Below, one piece after another: positions 1-12,940 of a DNA stretch of 64,000 bases. A program made the position numbers and the translations under genes. This DNA is from Heliocidaris tuberculata. Taxonomy: Eukaryota > Echinodermata > Echinoidea > Camarodonta > Echinometridae. Every line of letters begins with the position of its first letter. The first letter of the stretch is position 1. Below the pieces are notes generated by a model that saw only the letters and a list, made by a program, of their open reading frames with translations, had not been told where the DNA came from and did not search any database. Location: assembly GCA_025618425.1 (NCBI GenBank), contig CM046844.1:1559500-1623499 (forward strand), read 5' to 3'.

Positions 1-1
1 G

Positions 2-328
2 GCAAAGAAACTGAGAAAGACTGAGAAATGGATGAATGTCTTTATTGCTCCTGACATGACTAAGCAACAGCGAATTGAACGCAAAGCTCTAAGGGAGGAG
101 CTTAAGAGGAGGCGAGAGGAAGGGGAAGAAAACTTGACAATTCGTCGAGGAAGGTTAGTTACGTACAACATTGATGTGATGCTCAAGCAGAAGCATGCTG
201 AGAAGACTGCACAACCCAAAACTCGGCAGCCAGATGAAGCTGTACATGACGAGACTGACTACCAATCGTCATCGATGTTGGTAGGAGCAGTAGGAGGTGG
301 AGGAGAGGATAATAATAGTAGCCATTGA
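2..328 (+). CDS. LINE ORF1 protein, C-terminal part
   Basis: The frame is open from the first bases of the window to a TGA at 326-328, so this is the end of a longer ORF1. It starts with a basic stretch, then the segment FIAPDMTKQQR followed by a charged LREELKRRREEGE helix and IRRGR. I recognise this pattern from the C-terminus of ORF1 (nucleic-acid-binding) proteins of CR1-like LINEs. The last 40 residues are acidic, glycine-rich and low in complexity. The stop is followed in the same frame by ORF2 with no further stop, so the two could form one readthrough polyprotein. The first ATG in view (32) is internal, not the true start. Confidence 0.75.
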   Translation, partial: AKKLRKTEKWMNVFIAPDMTKQQRIERKALREELKRRREEGEENLTIRRGRLVTYNIDVMLKQKHAEKTAQPKTRQPDEAVHDETDYQSSSMLVGAVGGGGEDNNSSH

Positions 329-331
329 CTA
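326..331 (+). promoter_or_regulatory. candidate stop-codon readthrough site, UGA CUA
   Basis: The ORF1 stop TGA (326-328) is followed directly by CTA, then CAA. UGA-CUA is an established efficient readthrough context, known from alphaviruses and some animal genes. ORF2 continues in the same frame with no second stop. No ATG occurs in that frame until 431, which is already past the conserved TNADSL motif of the endonuclease. The sequence and frame are seen directly; actual readthrough is inferred. Confidence 0.55.
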
Positions 332-3241
332 CAAGAGCATGATTGTTCAGTTTATGACAATTCAGTGATAGATGCAACTGGTAAGGATTTGAAGGTGCTT
401 TATACTAATGCAGACTCACTACCCAATAAAATGATTGAGCTGGAGATAATTGTACGTAACTTAAATATTGATATCATTCTGGTAACAGAGGCAAAACCTA
501 AGTTGTCTGGATCAGAAATAACTATGACATCCTTCAATTTACATGGGTTCGATATTTTTGGAAACCTTGAAAAGGTCAAGTACAACTCACGTGGAGTATT
601 AATATACACGCGGACTTCACTAAAGGTGATTGAAGTAGATATGTTTGAGGACTTCATTGAATCTACATGGTGTATGATAGCTCTGCAAGGAAATTTAAAG
701 CTTCTTGTAGGATGTGTTTATCGTAGCCCCTCAAGTGATGTGGAGAATGATACATTGTTAAACAGTTATTTGAAACAGTTGTCCGAAAAGAAAGCTTCAG
801 CTGTATTTATCGCTGGTGACTTTAATTTTCCAGGGATTGACTGGAATTCATGGCATGTTGGGGGATCGACTGACAATCCTGCAAAGAAATTTTTAGATGC
901 TCTTCAAGACTCATATTTATATCAACATGTTACTGAATATACGAGATTTAGACAGGGACAAAATCCGAGTGTTTTAGATCTCGTTATTACAAATACCGAG
1001 AACATGGTTAAAAGCCTGGAAGTATTGCCTCCATTGGGAAAAAGTGATCATTGTTGTATTGTTACTGATTTGAAAATTTCTGTTGAAGCAAGAACCAAAA
1101 CCAAGACTTCAGTGCTGAAATTAGACAAAGGAGATTATGAGAAACTTAATAATCTTCTCACTGAGATTAAGTGGAGCGAAGCGTTGAGAGACAGGACATG
1201 CTGCAATGCCTGGGAATATTTTAAAGAAGTATTTTTTGTCTGTGTTAATGAAAGTGTGCCTATATGCCAGAAAGGTGACATAAAGCATAACAAGAGCCCT
1301 TATATATCGAGAGAAGCATTAAGGCTATCCAGGAAGAAGAATAAAGCATGGAAGCTATATTTAAGTACTGAAAGTATTGTGGATTATGCTAAATATGCAA
1401 AGATAAGAAATCATCTTAGATATGTTACCAGACAAGATTGCATCAAGTATGAAGGATCACTAGCAAAGGAGGTAGCTACAAACCCAAAGAAATTCTGGAA
1501 ATATGCAAACAGGAAAATTAAAAGCAGATCTGGAATAAGTGATTTAGTTAACGCTGAAGGAAATCTTACTAGTTCTGACAGTGAAAAGGTAAAATTACTA
1601 AATGACTTCTTTACCAGTGTTTTTGTGAATGAGGATTTGTGCAATATACCTGACATTAATTGGCAGTACTCTGGTCCTGCGTTAACAAGTTTAGCTGTTA
1701 CTGAAGGAAAGGTGGAGAAGAAATTGCTTAATCTTAAAGCAAACAAATCACCAGGCCCAGATGGAATACATCCAAGATTGTTGAAGGAAACTGCACGATC
1801 TATCTCAGTCCCACTACAAATCATCTTTGAGAAGTCCTTAAACGAAGGCATTCTTCCTCGAGACTGGAAAGTGGGCAACATTACTCCTTTATACAAAAAG
1901 GGAAACAAAAAGAACGTTGAGAATTACCGGCCAATAAGTTTAACTTCGGTGGTTGGTAAGTTGATTGAAAGCTTAGTTCGAGATGCAGTGATGCAACATC
2001 TGTTAGGACATAACCTACTATCAGATTGTCAGCATGGATTTACCCCGAACCGGTCCTGCATGACTCAACTTCTTTGTGCAATGGAGGAAATCACATACAA
2101 ACTTGATGCTGGAATCCCCATTGATATATTGTATTTAGATTTCTGCAAAGCATTTGACTCTGTTCCCCATGAAAGACTTCCGAAGAAATTAACATCATAT
2201 GGTATTACGGGAAAACTTCATGCTTGGATTAAAGCCTTTGCAACCGGAAGGGAGCAGCGAGTTGTTGTCAATGGTGAAAGTTCAGATTGGAGTCAAGTAA
2301 ATAGTGGAATTCCGCAAGGGAGTGTACTAGGCCCCATTCTCTTTGTTATCTTCATAAACGATTTACCAAACATAATGCATAACTCTGTCTTCATTTTTGC
2401 CGATGATACCAAAATTGTTGGTGATGTCAGTTCTGCTGTTAAACAGGAGTCTCTTCAAGCTGATCTTACTCGTGCTGTGGAATGGAGTAAAACTTGGCAA
2501 CTCAAGTTCAACACTAGTAAATGCAAAATTCTACACATTGGAAGAAATAATCCAAGGGGTAATTACATTATGAATGGTAATGAACTGGAAGCAAGTAAAC
2601 AGGAAAAGGATCTTGGTGTTATAATGGACGAAGAGCTAAATTTCCATCAACATGTTTCAGCAGCTGTTCAAAAGGCAAACCAAATACTTGGAATCATACA
2701 CAAGATTTTTTCACAAATAACTTGTGAAATTTTACCAATTTTGTTTGTTACTCTGGTTCGACCTCATTTAGAGTACGGGAATATTTTATGGCATTTAAGA
2801 TTTAAACTGGATGCAGATAAAGTGGAAAAGGTGCAGAGGAGAGCTACTCGCATGATTCCTGGTCTCCAGAACTTATCATATGAACAACGTCTAGAAAGAC
2901 TTAATCTACATTCATTATTCTACAGAAGACGAAGAGGGGATATGATTACGGTTTATAAATTGCTTAATGGAAAGTTGGGGATTTCTGGTGGCATATTCTT
3001 TGCACCCGCCATTCATTCATCAACGAGGGGACATAAGTTCAAACTTTTCACTAAACGCTCTCGATTGGAAGTCAGAAGTAAATTTTTTAGCCAGAGGGTA
3101 GTATCAGACTGGAACAGGTTGCCTACCAATGTCGTCGAAGCAAAAACTGTGGAAAACTTTAAGAAGTTATTGGACAAGCACTGGTGGGGGGAGAGATTTA
3201 AAACTTCCGTTCCTCAGCGCATGTACAGCCATACTATTTAA
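329..3241 (+). CDS. LINE ORF2: APE endonuclease and reverse transcriptase
   Basis: This frame encodes about 970 residues in line with ORF1. Counting from codon 365, the N-terminal apurinic-type endonuclease shows TNADSL (14-19), TEAKP (about 42), VYRSP, GDFN (about 150), LDLVIT and SDH (about 226). The reverse transcriptase follows: NITPLYKKG and NYRPISL (about 500-525), YLDFCKAFDSVPH (about 590), GIPQGSVLGP (about 648) and the catalytic FADD (about 678). A C-terminal region ends in a typical WNRLP segment. All expected catalytic motifs are present, so the protein looks functional for target-primed reverse transcription. The first in-frame ATG (431) would remove the first endonuclease motif, so translation probably depends on readthrough of the ORF1 stop or on a non-AUG start such as GTG at 365. 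Confidence 0.9.
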   Translation, partial: LQEHDCSVYDNSVIDATGKDLKVLYTNADSLPNKMIELEIIVRNLNIDIILVTEAKPKLSGSEITMTSFNLHGFDIFGNLEKVKYNSRGVLIYTRTSLKVIEVDMFEDFIESTWCMIALQGNLKLLVGCVYRSPSSDVENDTLLNSYLKQLSEKKASAVFIAGDFNFPGIDWNSWHVGGSTDNPAKKFLDALQDSYLYQHVTEYTRFRQGQNPSVLDLVITNTENMVKSLEVLPPLGKSDHCCIVTDLKISVEARTKTKTSVLKLDKGDYEKLNNLLTEIKWSEALRDRTCCNAWEYFKEVFFVCVNESVPICQKGDIKHNKSPYISREALRLSRKKNKAWKLYLSTESIVDYAKYAKIRNHLRYVTRQDCIKYEGSLAKEVATNPKKFWKYANRKIKSRSGISDLVNAEGNLTSSDSEKVKLLNDFFTSVFVNEDLCNIPDINWQYSGPALTSLAVTEGKVEKKLLNLKANKSPGPDGIHPRLLKETARSISVPLQIIFEKSLNEGILPRDWKVGNITPLYKKGNKKNVENYRPISLTSVVGKLIESLVRDAVMQHLLGHNLLSDCQHGFTPNRSCMTQLLCAMEEITYKLDAGIPIDILYLDFCKAFDSVPHERLPKKLTSYGITGKLHAWIKAFATGREQRVVVNGESSDWSQVNSGIPQGSVLGPILFVIFINDLPNIMHNSVFIFADDTKIVGDVSSAVKQESLQADLTRAVEWSKTWQLKFNTSKCKILHIGRNNPRGNYIMNGNELEASKQEKDLGVIMDEELNFHQHVSAAVQKANQILGIIHKIFSQITCEILPILFVTLVRPHLEYGNILWHLRFKLDADKVEKVQRRATRMIPGLQNLSYEQRLERLNLHSLFYRRRRGDMITVYKLLNGKLGISGGIFFAPAIHSSTRGHKFKLFTKRSRLEVRSKFFSQRVVSDWNRLPTNVVEAKTVENFKKLLDKHWWGERFKTSVPQRMYSHTI

Positions 3242-3352
3242 GTTCAGTAGTTCCATTCAATTGTATAAACTTCAAAGTGGAGACCGGAAATCTACAGGAG
3301 AAATCCTTTATTCCGTACCTGATGTGATGTGATTAGATGTGATGATGATGCT

Positions 3353-3784
3353 CTCTGGTGCTATCTTCAATGATCTTAGGCTTATTTTTGAATATATGAC
3401 AGAACTAAATGTATTTATCCAATGATTACGATCATGAATTTAGTTTTATGTTTTAAAAAGAGGTACATGCAGTTGGGCGGGAGAAAGCTAATTTTTAGCA
3501 GGAGAAAGTACGTCCTAAGCAGGAGACACACAGCTAGAGCGGGAGGAATTCAAACTCAAGCTGAGAGCGGGGGATTTTGCGAAAATGGCCTCAAAGCGGG
3601 AGATCATCTCCCACTTTCGGCGGGAGTTGGAGTCTCTGTTATTGGCCGAGTGTAGTCTAAAACATCGGCGGAATGAAACAACATGCGATGGCGAAAAAAA
3701 ATGGCTGGGAGTTCTTCAGTTTGGACAGGATTTTTGCTTTGGATTTTTCTGGAAATATCAGAAGTTCGTCCTAACAGCCTTTTA
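3353..3784. other. noncoding stretch after the LINE
   Basis: I see no gene here. There is a run of short repeats of the type GCGGGAGA / AGCAGGAGA around 3475-3615. The open frames are short and resemble no known protein. Confidence 0.5.
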
Positions 3785-4375
3785 AAAGAGAATGAAACCC
3801 TGGGGAAAATCAATTGTAATGAAAAGAGAGGACAGAGAGAAGCAATTTTTCAAAAATTCCATCCAAATCAGTTACAAAATGAGAAAGTTATGAAAGTTTG
3901 AAAAGTCTCCATTTACTTTCTGTAGCGATCCTCAAATTGGCAATGTTGCTTCAAAACGACAGGTTTAGTAGCTGGATACAACGCTCCATATGTTTTGTAC
4001 ACAAAATTTCATATTTTCCCCATTATCTCTCAATGTGCAGCTTGTCTCCTTAGCTCAATATATACATGTATCATGTGAAAATGTATTTGACACAACATAC
4101 ATTGAGTTCACAAAAAGACAAACAGAATCTTTAGAGATAATGGAGAATATATGAAATTTTGTGTACAAAACATATTGAGAGTTATACTACTAAACCTGCC
4201 ATTTTGAAGCAACATTGCCAATTTGAGGATCGCCATAGAAAATAAATTGAGACTTTTCAAACTTTGATAACTTTTTCATTTCGTAACCGATTTTGATGGA
4301 ACTTTTTTTGAATTGCTTCTCTCTATCCTCTCTTTTCATTAAAATGGATAATTCCCCAGGGTTTCATTCTCCTTT
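3785..4375. mobile_element. foldback element (long inverted repeat), about 590 bp
   Basis: The first 250 bases return as an imperfect reverse complement at the far end. The left tip reads AAAGAGAATGAAACCCTGGGG and the right tip is its complement, CCCCAGGGTTTCATTCTCC. Inner blocks such as CTCAAATTGGCAATGTTGCTTC pair with GAAGCAACATTGCCAATTTGAG. There is no coding capacity, so this is a non-autonomous DNA transposon of foldback/MITE type. No clear target-site duplication is visible, so the superfamily is not assigned. Confidence 0.75.
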
Positions 4376-4898
4376 GGGTAAGGGTGAGATTTTTAAGAGC
4401 TAAATTTAAAGGAAATATTTGAGATATTTATCTTATTCCCCCCCCCCCCCATACGTTTAGTACATGCGATAGAAAATACAGTAGTATTTTGACATTTGCT
4501 GCTATGAGTGGGATAACCAACCTGTCCGGACACACAACATCTGGGTATACTACTAGCTCCTGAGTGAAATAATTGCTCATCAGTGAAAAAAATAAGCAGG
4601 GGCTAAGGGCGATTAGCCCCCAAAACTCTTGAAAAAGCCACCGTAAATGAAAAAAGAGCCACCGTCAAATAATTACCCATGGGTCATAGTGCATTAAAAT
4701 CTTTGAACACAATAGATGGACTTCGAAGTAGCCCTCGCGAAAGAAATTTGAATTTTTACACTGTTGGTCATCTTCATAACTATGGTTCAGCATAGTGTGA
4801 CATGTACTGAGTAATTAAAGTACATAAAGTTTAGATTTTTAGAATTTAATGAATGTTGTTAAGTCTGGATTGGAAATGGAATGATTGGGTGTTTTGGG
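4376..4898. other. noncoding stretch
   Basis: No gene is visible. There is a run of 12 C residues near 4440. The rest is unremarkable AT-rich DNA. Confidence 0.5.
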
Positions 4899-5297
4899 TG
4901 TTCAGACAAAGAATTTATACCAAAACGGTATAGCTGTAAGATGGATTTATGTGTCTGAACACTGACTAACAAAACTAAAACGAAACTAGGGTCAGAGCAT
5001 CATTTCGAACTAGAACTCGATAACGAATCACCTTTCCGTGTGTGTCTGAACGTATGGCGACCATACATGTAGAACGGTATAACTGGGCGGAGCTTAACAT
5101 GAGCGTGTGAAAGGTGACCTTACCATGGGGCAGGGGCTAGCGGCGACCATAACAACATGCACAGTGGAAAACTGCGCATCTATACAATGTTTTTTCTAAT
5201 TGGTCGAGATATGTGTCTGAACGGTCTGTAGGCTATACAATGAAAATTTTGTACGTTTCTTTATCGAGTTTCGGTATAAACGTTTTGTGTCTGAACA
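4899..5297. mobile_element. MITE with TGTTCAGACA termini
   Basis: The left end TGTTCAGACAAAGAATTTATACC matches the reverse complement of the right end, which reads GGTATAAACGTTTTGTGTCTGAACA. The inner part contains TGTGTCTGAAC twice more. It is about 400 bp with no open frame, so it is a non-autonomous terminal-inverted-repeat element. A target duplication could not be identified. Confidence 0.6.
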
Positions 5298-9316
<4,019 letters not shown>

Positions 9317-11640
9317 TATGTGTATAAACACATGTGATATATGAACTCTATCTGTCCTCTATCAATGAAGAAAAAAAAGCATAAAATGAAAAAGCTCAGA
9401 GAGTATAAAAGAAAAACCACCAAAAACAAACAAACCATTCGTGTAAATTTTAACATTAAGCACTAGTTAGAATTGAAAATGCACCTGATTTGTAATCCCC
9501 TTTGTCCGTTGCATTCTGTGGGACCATGTAAGTCAGAGTTTTATTGGGGTTGATTGTTTTGTTTATTTTTTGTTTGGGCTTTTATTGAATGTAAATGCAG
9601 TAGATGTATTGATATGTTTTGAATTAAGATTTCAGTGAGAGACTGTTCCGGGTACAAACAACAAATTAAATCTCATTCAAAGTAATTATATCTCTATGGG
9701 TTTGTCTTTGTGGGAAAAACTAACGAAAATATAGATGTAAGATTTTATACACAGCATCTAATGTATCAGTGTGCATGCATGATGTATATACATGGATTGT
9801 TCTAGCGAGCTGTAAAGCAAAACATAGACATCACAAGAAGAAAATGCACCTATGATCCATCCAAGTGAATCTGCAGCCAATAATGCGAGAAATTTGTTTG
9901 TGTAGGCAAAAAATATTGACCTTCATCAGGTCATATTAGAACTTTTTTCTTCATTACTTTAACCCAAATGCCTTGTGTGCAAGCAGCGTACCGGGTAGTC
10001 ACATATTAGTGACTATGTCAGAATGTAAAATGCAATATTTTAAGTTTTGTTGTAATTTTCCTTCTGTCATGTACAAGTTTCCTAAAAATTTACTCAATTC
10101 TATTTTTGCATGAGATATGTATAGTGTAGTGTAGAGAACGAGTATCAAGGTCCTTGGTTTTTATTTGAATTTTGTAGATTAATATATACATGTTCAGACA
10201 CATGCAGGAAAATTTCATTCCCCATTGTTTTATTAGAGGGCAGGAATTTCATTAGATGGTAGAATTTTATTACAAGAGAAGAAAGGGATAGGCCTACATT
10301 GACATCTATGGGTCACGTGACTCAGCTTATTTGTCGGTCCAGTATTTAATGGCTAGGAATTTGTTTTAATGTTTAGATGAATGTTTCGTGCTGCATCTAA
10401 TACTTTGTTATTGATTTGACCTTTGACCTGTTTATCTTTATTTGTGCATTTTTACCTCCATGATTTCCTACTTGTATTTCAGAACAAAAATAGAATTTGT
10501 TGTTTTAATTCTTTTTTAGTATACATATATCTGGGTGGGTTTTTTTCAGCACTTATAGTTTTAGGGGGCATCTTCTTATTCCTACTATTTTCACGCATTA
10601 CATGGCCTTTGAAAGACATGCTCAGATTTAACCCCCTGGGGAAACACTGTACTTCATTCATTACAATTCCATTTATTTAACATATATAGCTCTCACTTTA
10701 ATGTATTCTTATCATTTTTTAATTTTTGTGTAATATGAGATATCTTTAATCATTTAAATAGCATGTACATATTTGAATGCATGCCATAGTCAATTGATCA
10801 TGTACATGTAAATGATTGCCCATTTAAATTGTAGACACTGTACCTTCGTTATTGGTAATCACAATGATAAAGCAATGTAAATCAGTATTCAGTCCCTTGT
10901 GAGCAAATAGCAAGCCTGACATAAATACTAACTAGACTTTTACATGTACTTTTATGAATTTTTGGTTTACACTGAAATACGCAAATGAGGATTTTACATG
11001 AAAAGGTAGGATAGGTTTCTTAACCCTTATTGAAGTCATCTGAAAGACATGAGAATGTTGTATTTCCTTGGGTTGTCATTGCTAGCTTTGACAATCAGTT
11101 AAAGAAAGGAAGTGTGTTATTTCAGTGGAGCACTTCCTGTATGATTAAGACATGCTGTCAGTTGAAAGCAAGAAGGACGTTAACTCACATCCTCTATCAT
11201 GGATTTAATGCCCTTCTAGCTCTCAAGAGGCGGTACACTAAGCTTCAGTTGGGTAGTAACAGAAGAGTGTGTTCATACACATAGTCTCTTAATAGATGGT
11301 GTATTCCTTGTCCTCTGGTAAAAATGTGAAGCAGTGTTTTAGTGTGCTTCTTGGCCCATAGAATATGTTGTAATCAGTGACATGTTAATGAATCCTGCTA
11401 ACAATGCAGATAATACTTGTACATGCATATTCACACATGCATTTTGGTATCGAATGCTTCATTATAGCTGGTTGCTGCATTGTAACATACATAATGTAAC
11501 CCCCTCTCCTTCACTACATGTACCTAACAAACTTATTCTGAAGAATATTCATACGAATTTGTCTTCTGTAGAGTGTCTGAAACTGCTGTTGTGGCAGTAG
11601 AAATAAAGAGTCACATAATTAAAGCAACTCCTCACTACCA
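9317..11640 (+). other. GABARAP 3' UTR and downstream DNA
   Basis: No other gene is visible. The true mRNA end cannot be fixed. The clearest polyadenylation signal is AATAAA at 11602-11607, which would give a 3' UTR of about 2.3 kb; nearer variant signals may be used instead. The sequence is AT-rich with scattered TACATGTA motifs. Short open frames at 10423-10680 and 11030-11284 look like chance. Confidence 0.4.
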
Positions 11641-11962
11641 TTTCTTAAAGGATACATGCGGATACTATACATGTAAAATGTAATTATTGATGTTGCATTA
11701 TTATAAACAATATTATATTGTTGTTTTTATTTCATATTAGTTTTTATGCAATGCAACAAACTTGTAAATTATGAATATGTGAGATGGGAGTCAAGACGAA
11801 AAAAAAAATATGTTGAAGTAGTGTATATCTTGCTGTTGAATTAAAATTACATAAAAATAATGTAAATAATTGTTTTTGGATGAACTGTTTTTTGTGAGTG
11901 TGGGTGTCTACATGTCTCATGACTTACTCATTTTGCATACTGATTCTTGTAGTACATGTAAG

Positions 11963-12234
11963 TACTGTATACGCCATATATTTCGCTTTTATTTTTATTT
12001 TCGCAAATCACGAGTGGGTCACGAATTTAACAACACGCTAAAATATTGCCAAATTAAGTAGTCGGTTGAATTTGTTGTCTCCTGGTCAGAAATTCACCAC
12101 TTAGGTTTGCGAAAGTACATCATCATTGCTGTTTGTAGATCTGAGAATTTCCTGATCGCGAATTCAACCACTTGTGAAATAGTCTGACTAGTCCGATTCG
12201 TGAAAATTTATGGCTTATACAGTATTTAACCAGT
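11963..12234. mobile_element. MITE with TACTGTATA(A/C)GCCATA termini
   Basis: The left end TACTGTATACGCCATATATT matches the complement of the right end, AAATTTATGGCTTATACAGTA. The body contains several diverged copies of TCGCGAATTCA / TCACGAATTTA. It has no coding capacity. The terminal TA may be a Tc1/mariner-type target duplication, which is inference. Confidence 0.6.
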
Positions 12235-12940
12235 CCAGATACTTGTAGTTTGTTTCAGTAACAGGATAATCTATATATAAATGTAATTATACTTGGGAGG
12301 GAACGCATATACATGTATGTACTCTTAACACAATGGTGAATGTATGAATGCAAGTAAGAGCTCATTGTTCAAAAGTGAATGGCTTCTTAGGGATACAAAA
12401 GCCTGATTTTTTATTACCAGTAAAATGCATGTAAATGCAGTGTTAAGCTAGCAAAATCATGTGCAAAAAACGTGTGTGTGTTTGTGTGTGTATGGCTCGG
12501 TGTACAAGTAAGATTTCAAAAATACACCTGTACAAGATTGTCTTCACGTAAGGAGAGGATAGATCAACCCCACCCCTCCAAATATGCATCTCTTGCATTG
12601 ACCCTATTAAGAATATGGTAGTAGGTAGATGTAGAAGATTGTAAGCAGTACCAATATATTAAAAACTATAAGATCAACTGCTAAAATCATTAATGTGTAA
12701 CAGCAGCACCAGAGATTGATAATGTGCTTTGACACAAATTAACTCTTCTTGACATTATAAACGCTTATATTTACTTCTACCAAGAAAATCTCTCGGACAT
12801 TTTATTGCTTTTCATCTTCTTTCTCGGCTATAAACTCCTTTCTCTGAAATTTTCTCTTTCTCCCTCCCCCTCTAAGTAATCACTCTCATTCTGTTCCCTC
12901 TCCCATCTCTGTACATCTTTTCTCTTTCCCACTCTGTAAC
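12235..12940. other. noncoding stretch before the satellite
   Basis: I see no gene or clear repeat. From about 12780 the composition turns into TC-rich sequence that leads into the satellite. Confidence 0.5.

Larger units (their letters stand above)
1..3352 (+). mobile_element. CR1-like non-LTR retrotransposon, 5'-truncated by window edge
   Basis: The element holds the end of ORF1, a complete ORF2 with endonuclease and reverse transcriptase, a short 3' UTR, and a tail of imperfect GATGTGAT-type repeats at about 3318-3352. Short tandem repeats in place of poly(A) are typical of the CR1/L2 group. ORF2 has no internal stop or frameshift, so this copy is young or was recently active. Its 5' end lies outside the window, so target-site duplications cannot be checked. 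It lies upstream of the GABARAP exons in the same orientation, possibly inside that gene's first intron. The CR1/jockey-group call rests on the order of motifs; the exact clade is inferred. Confidence 0.88.
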
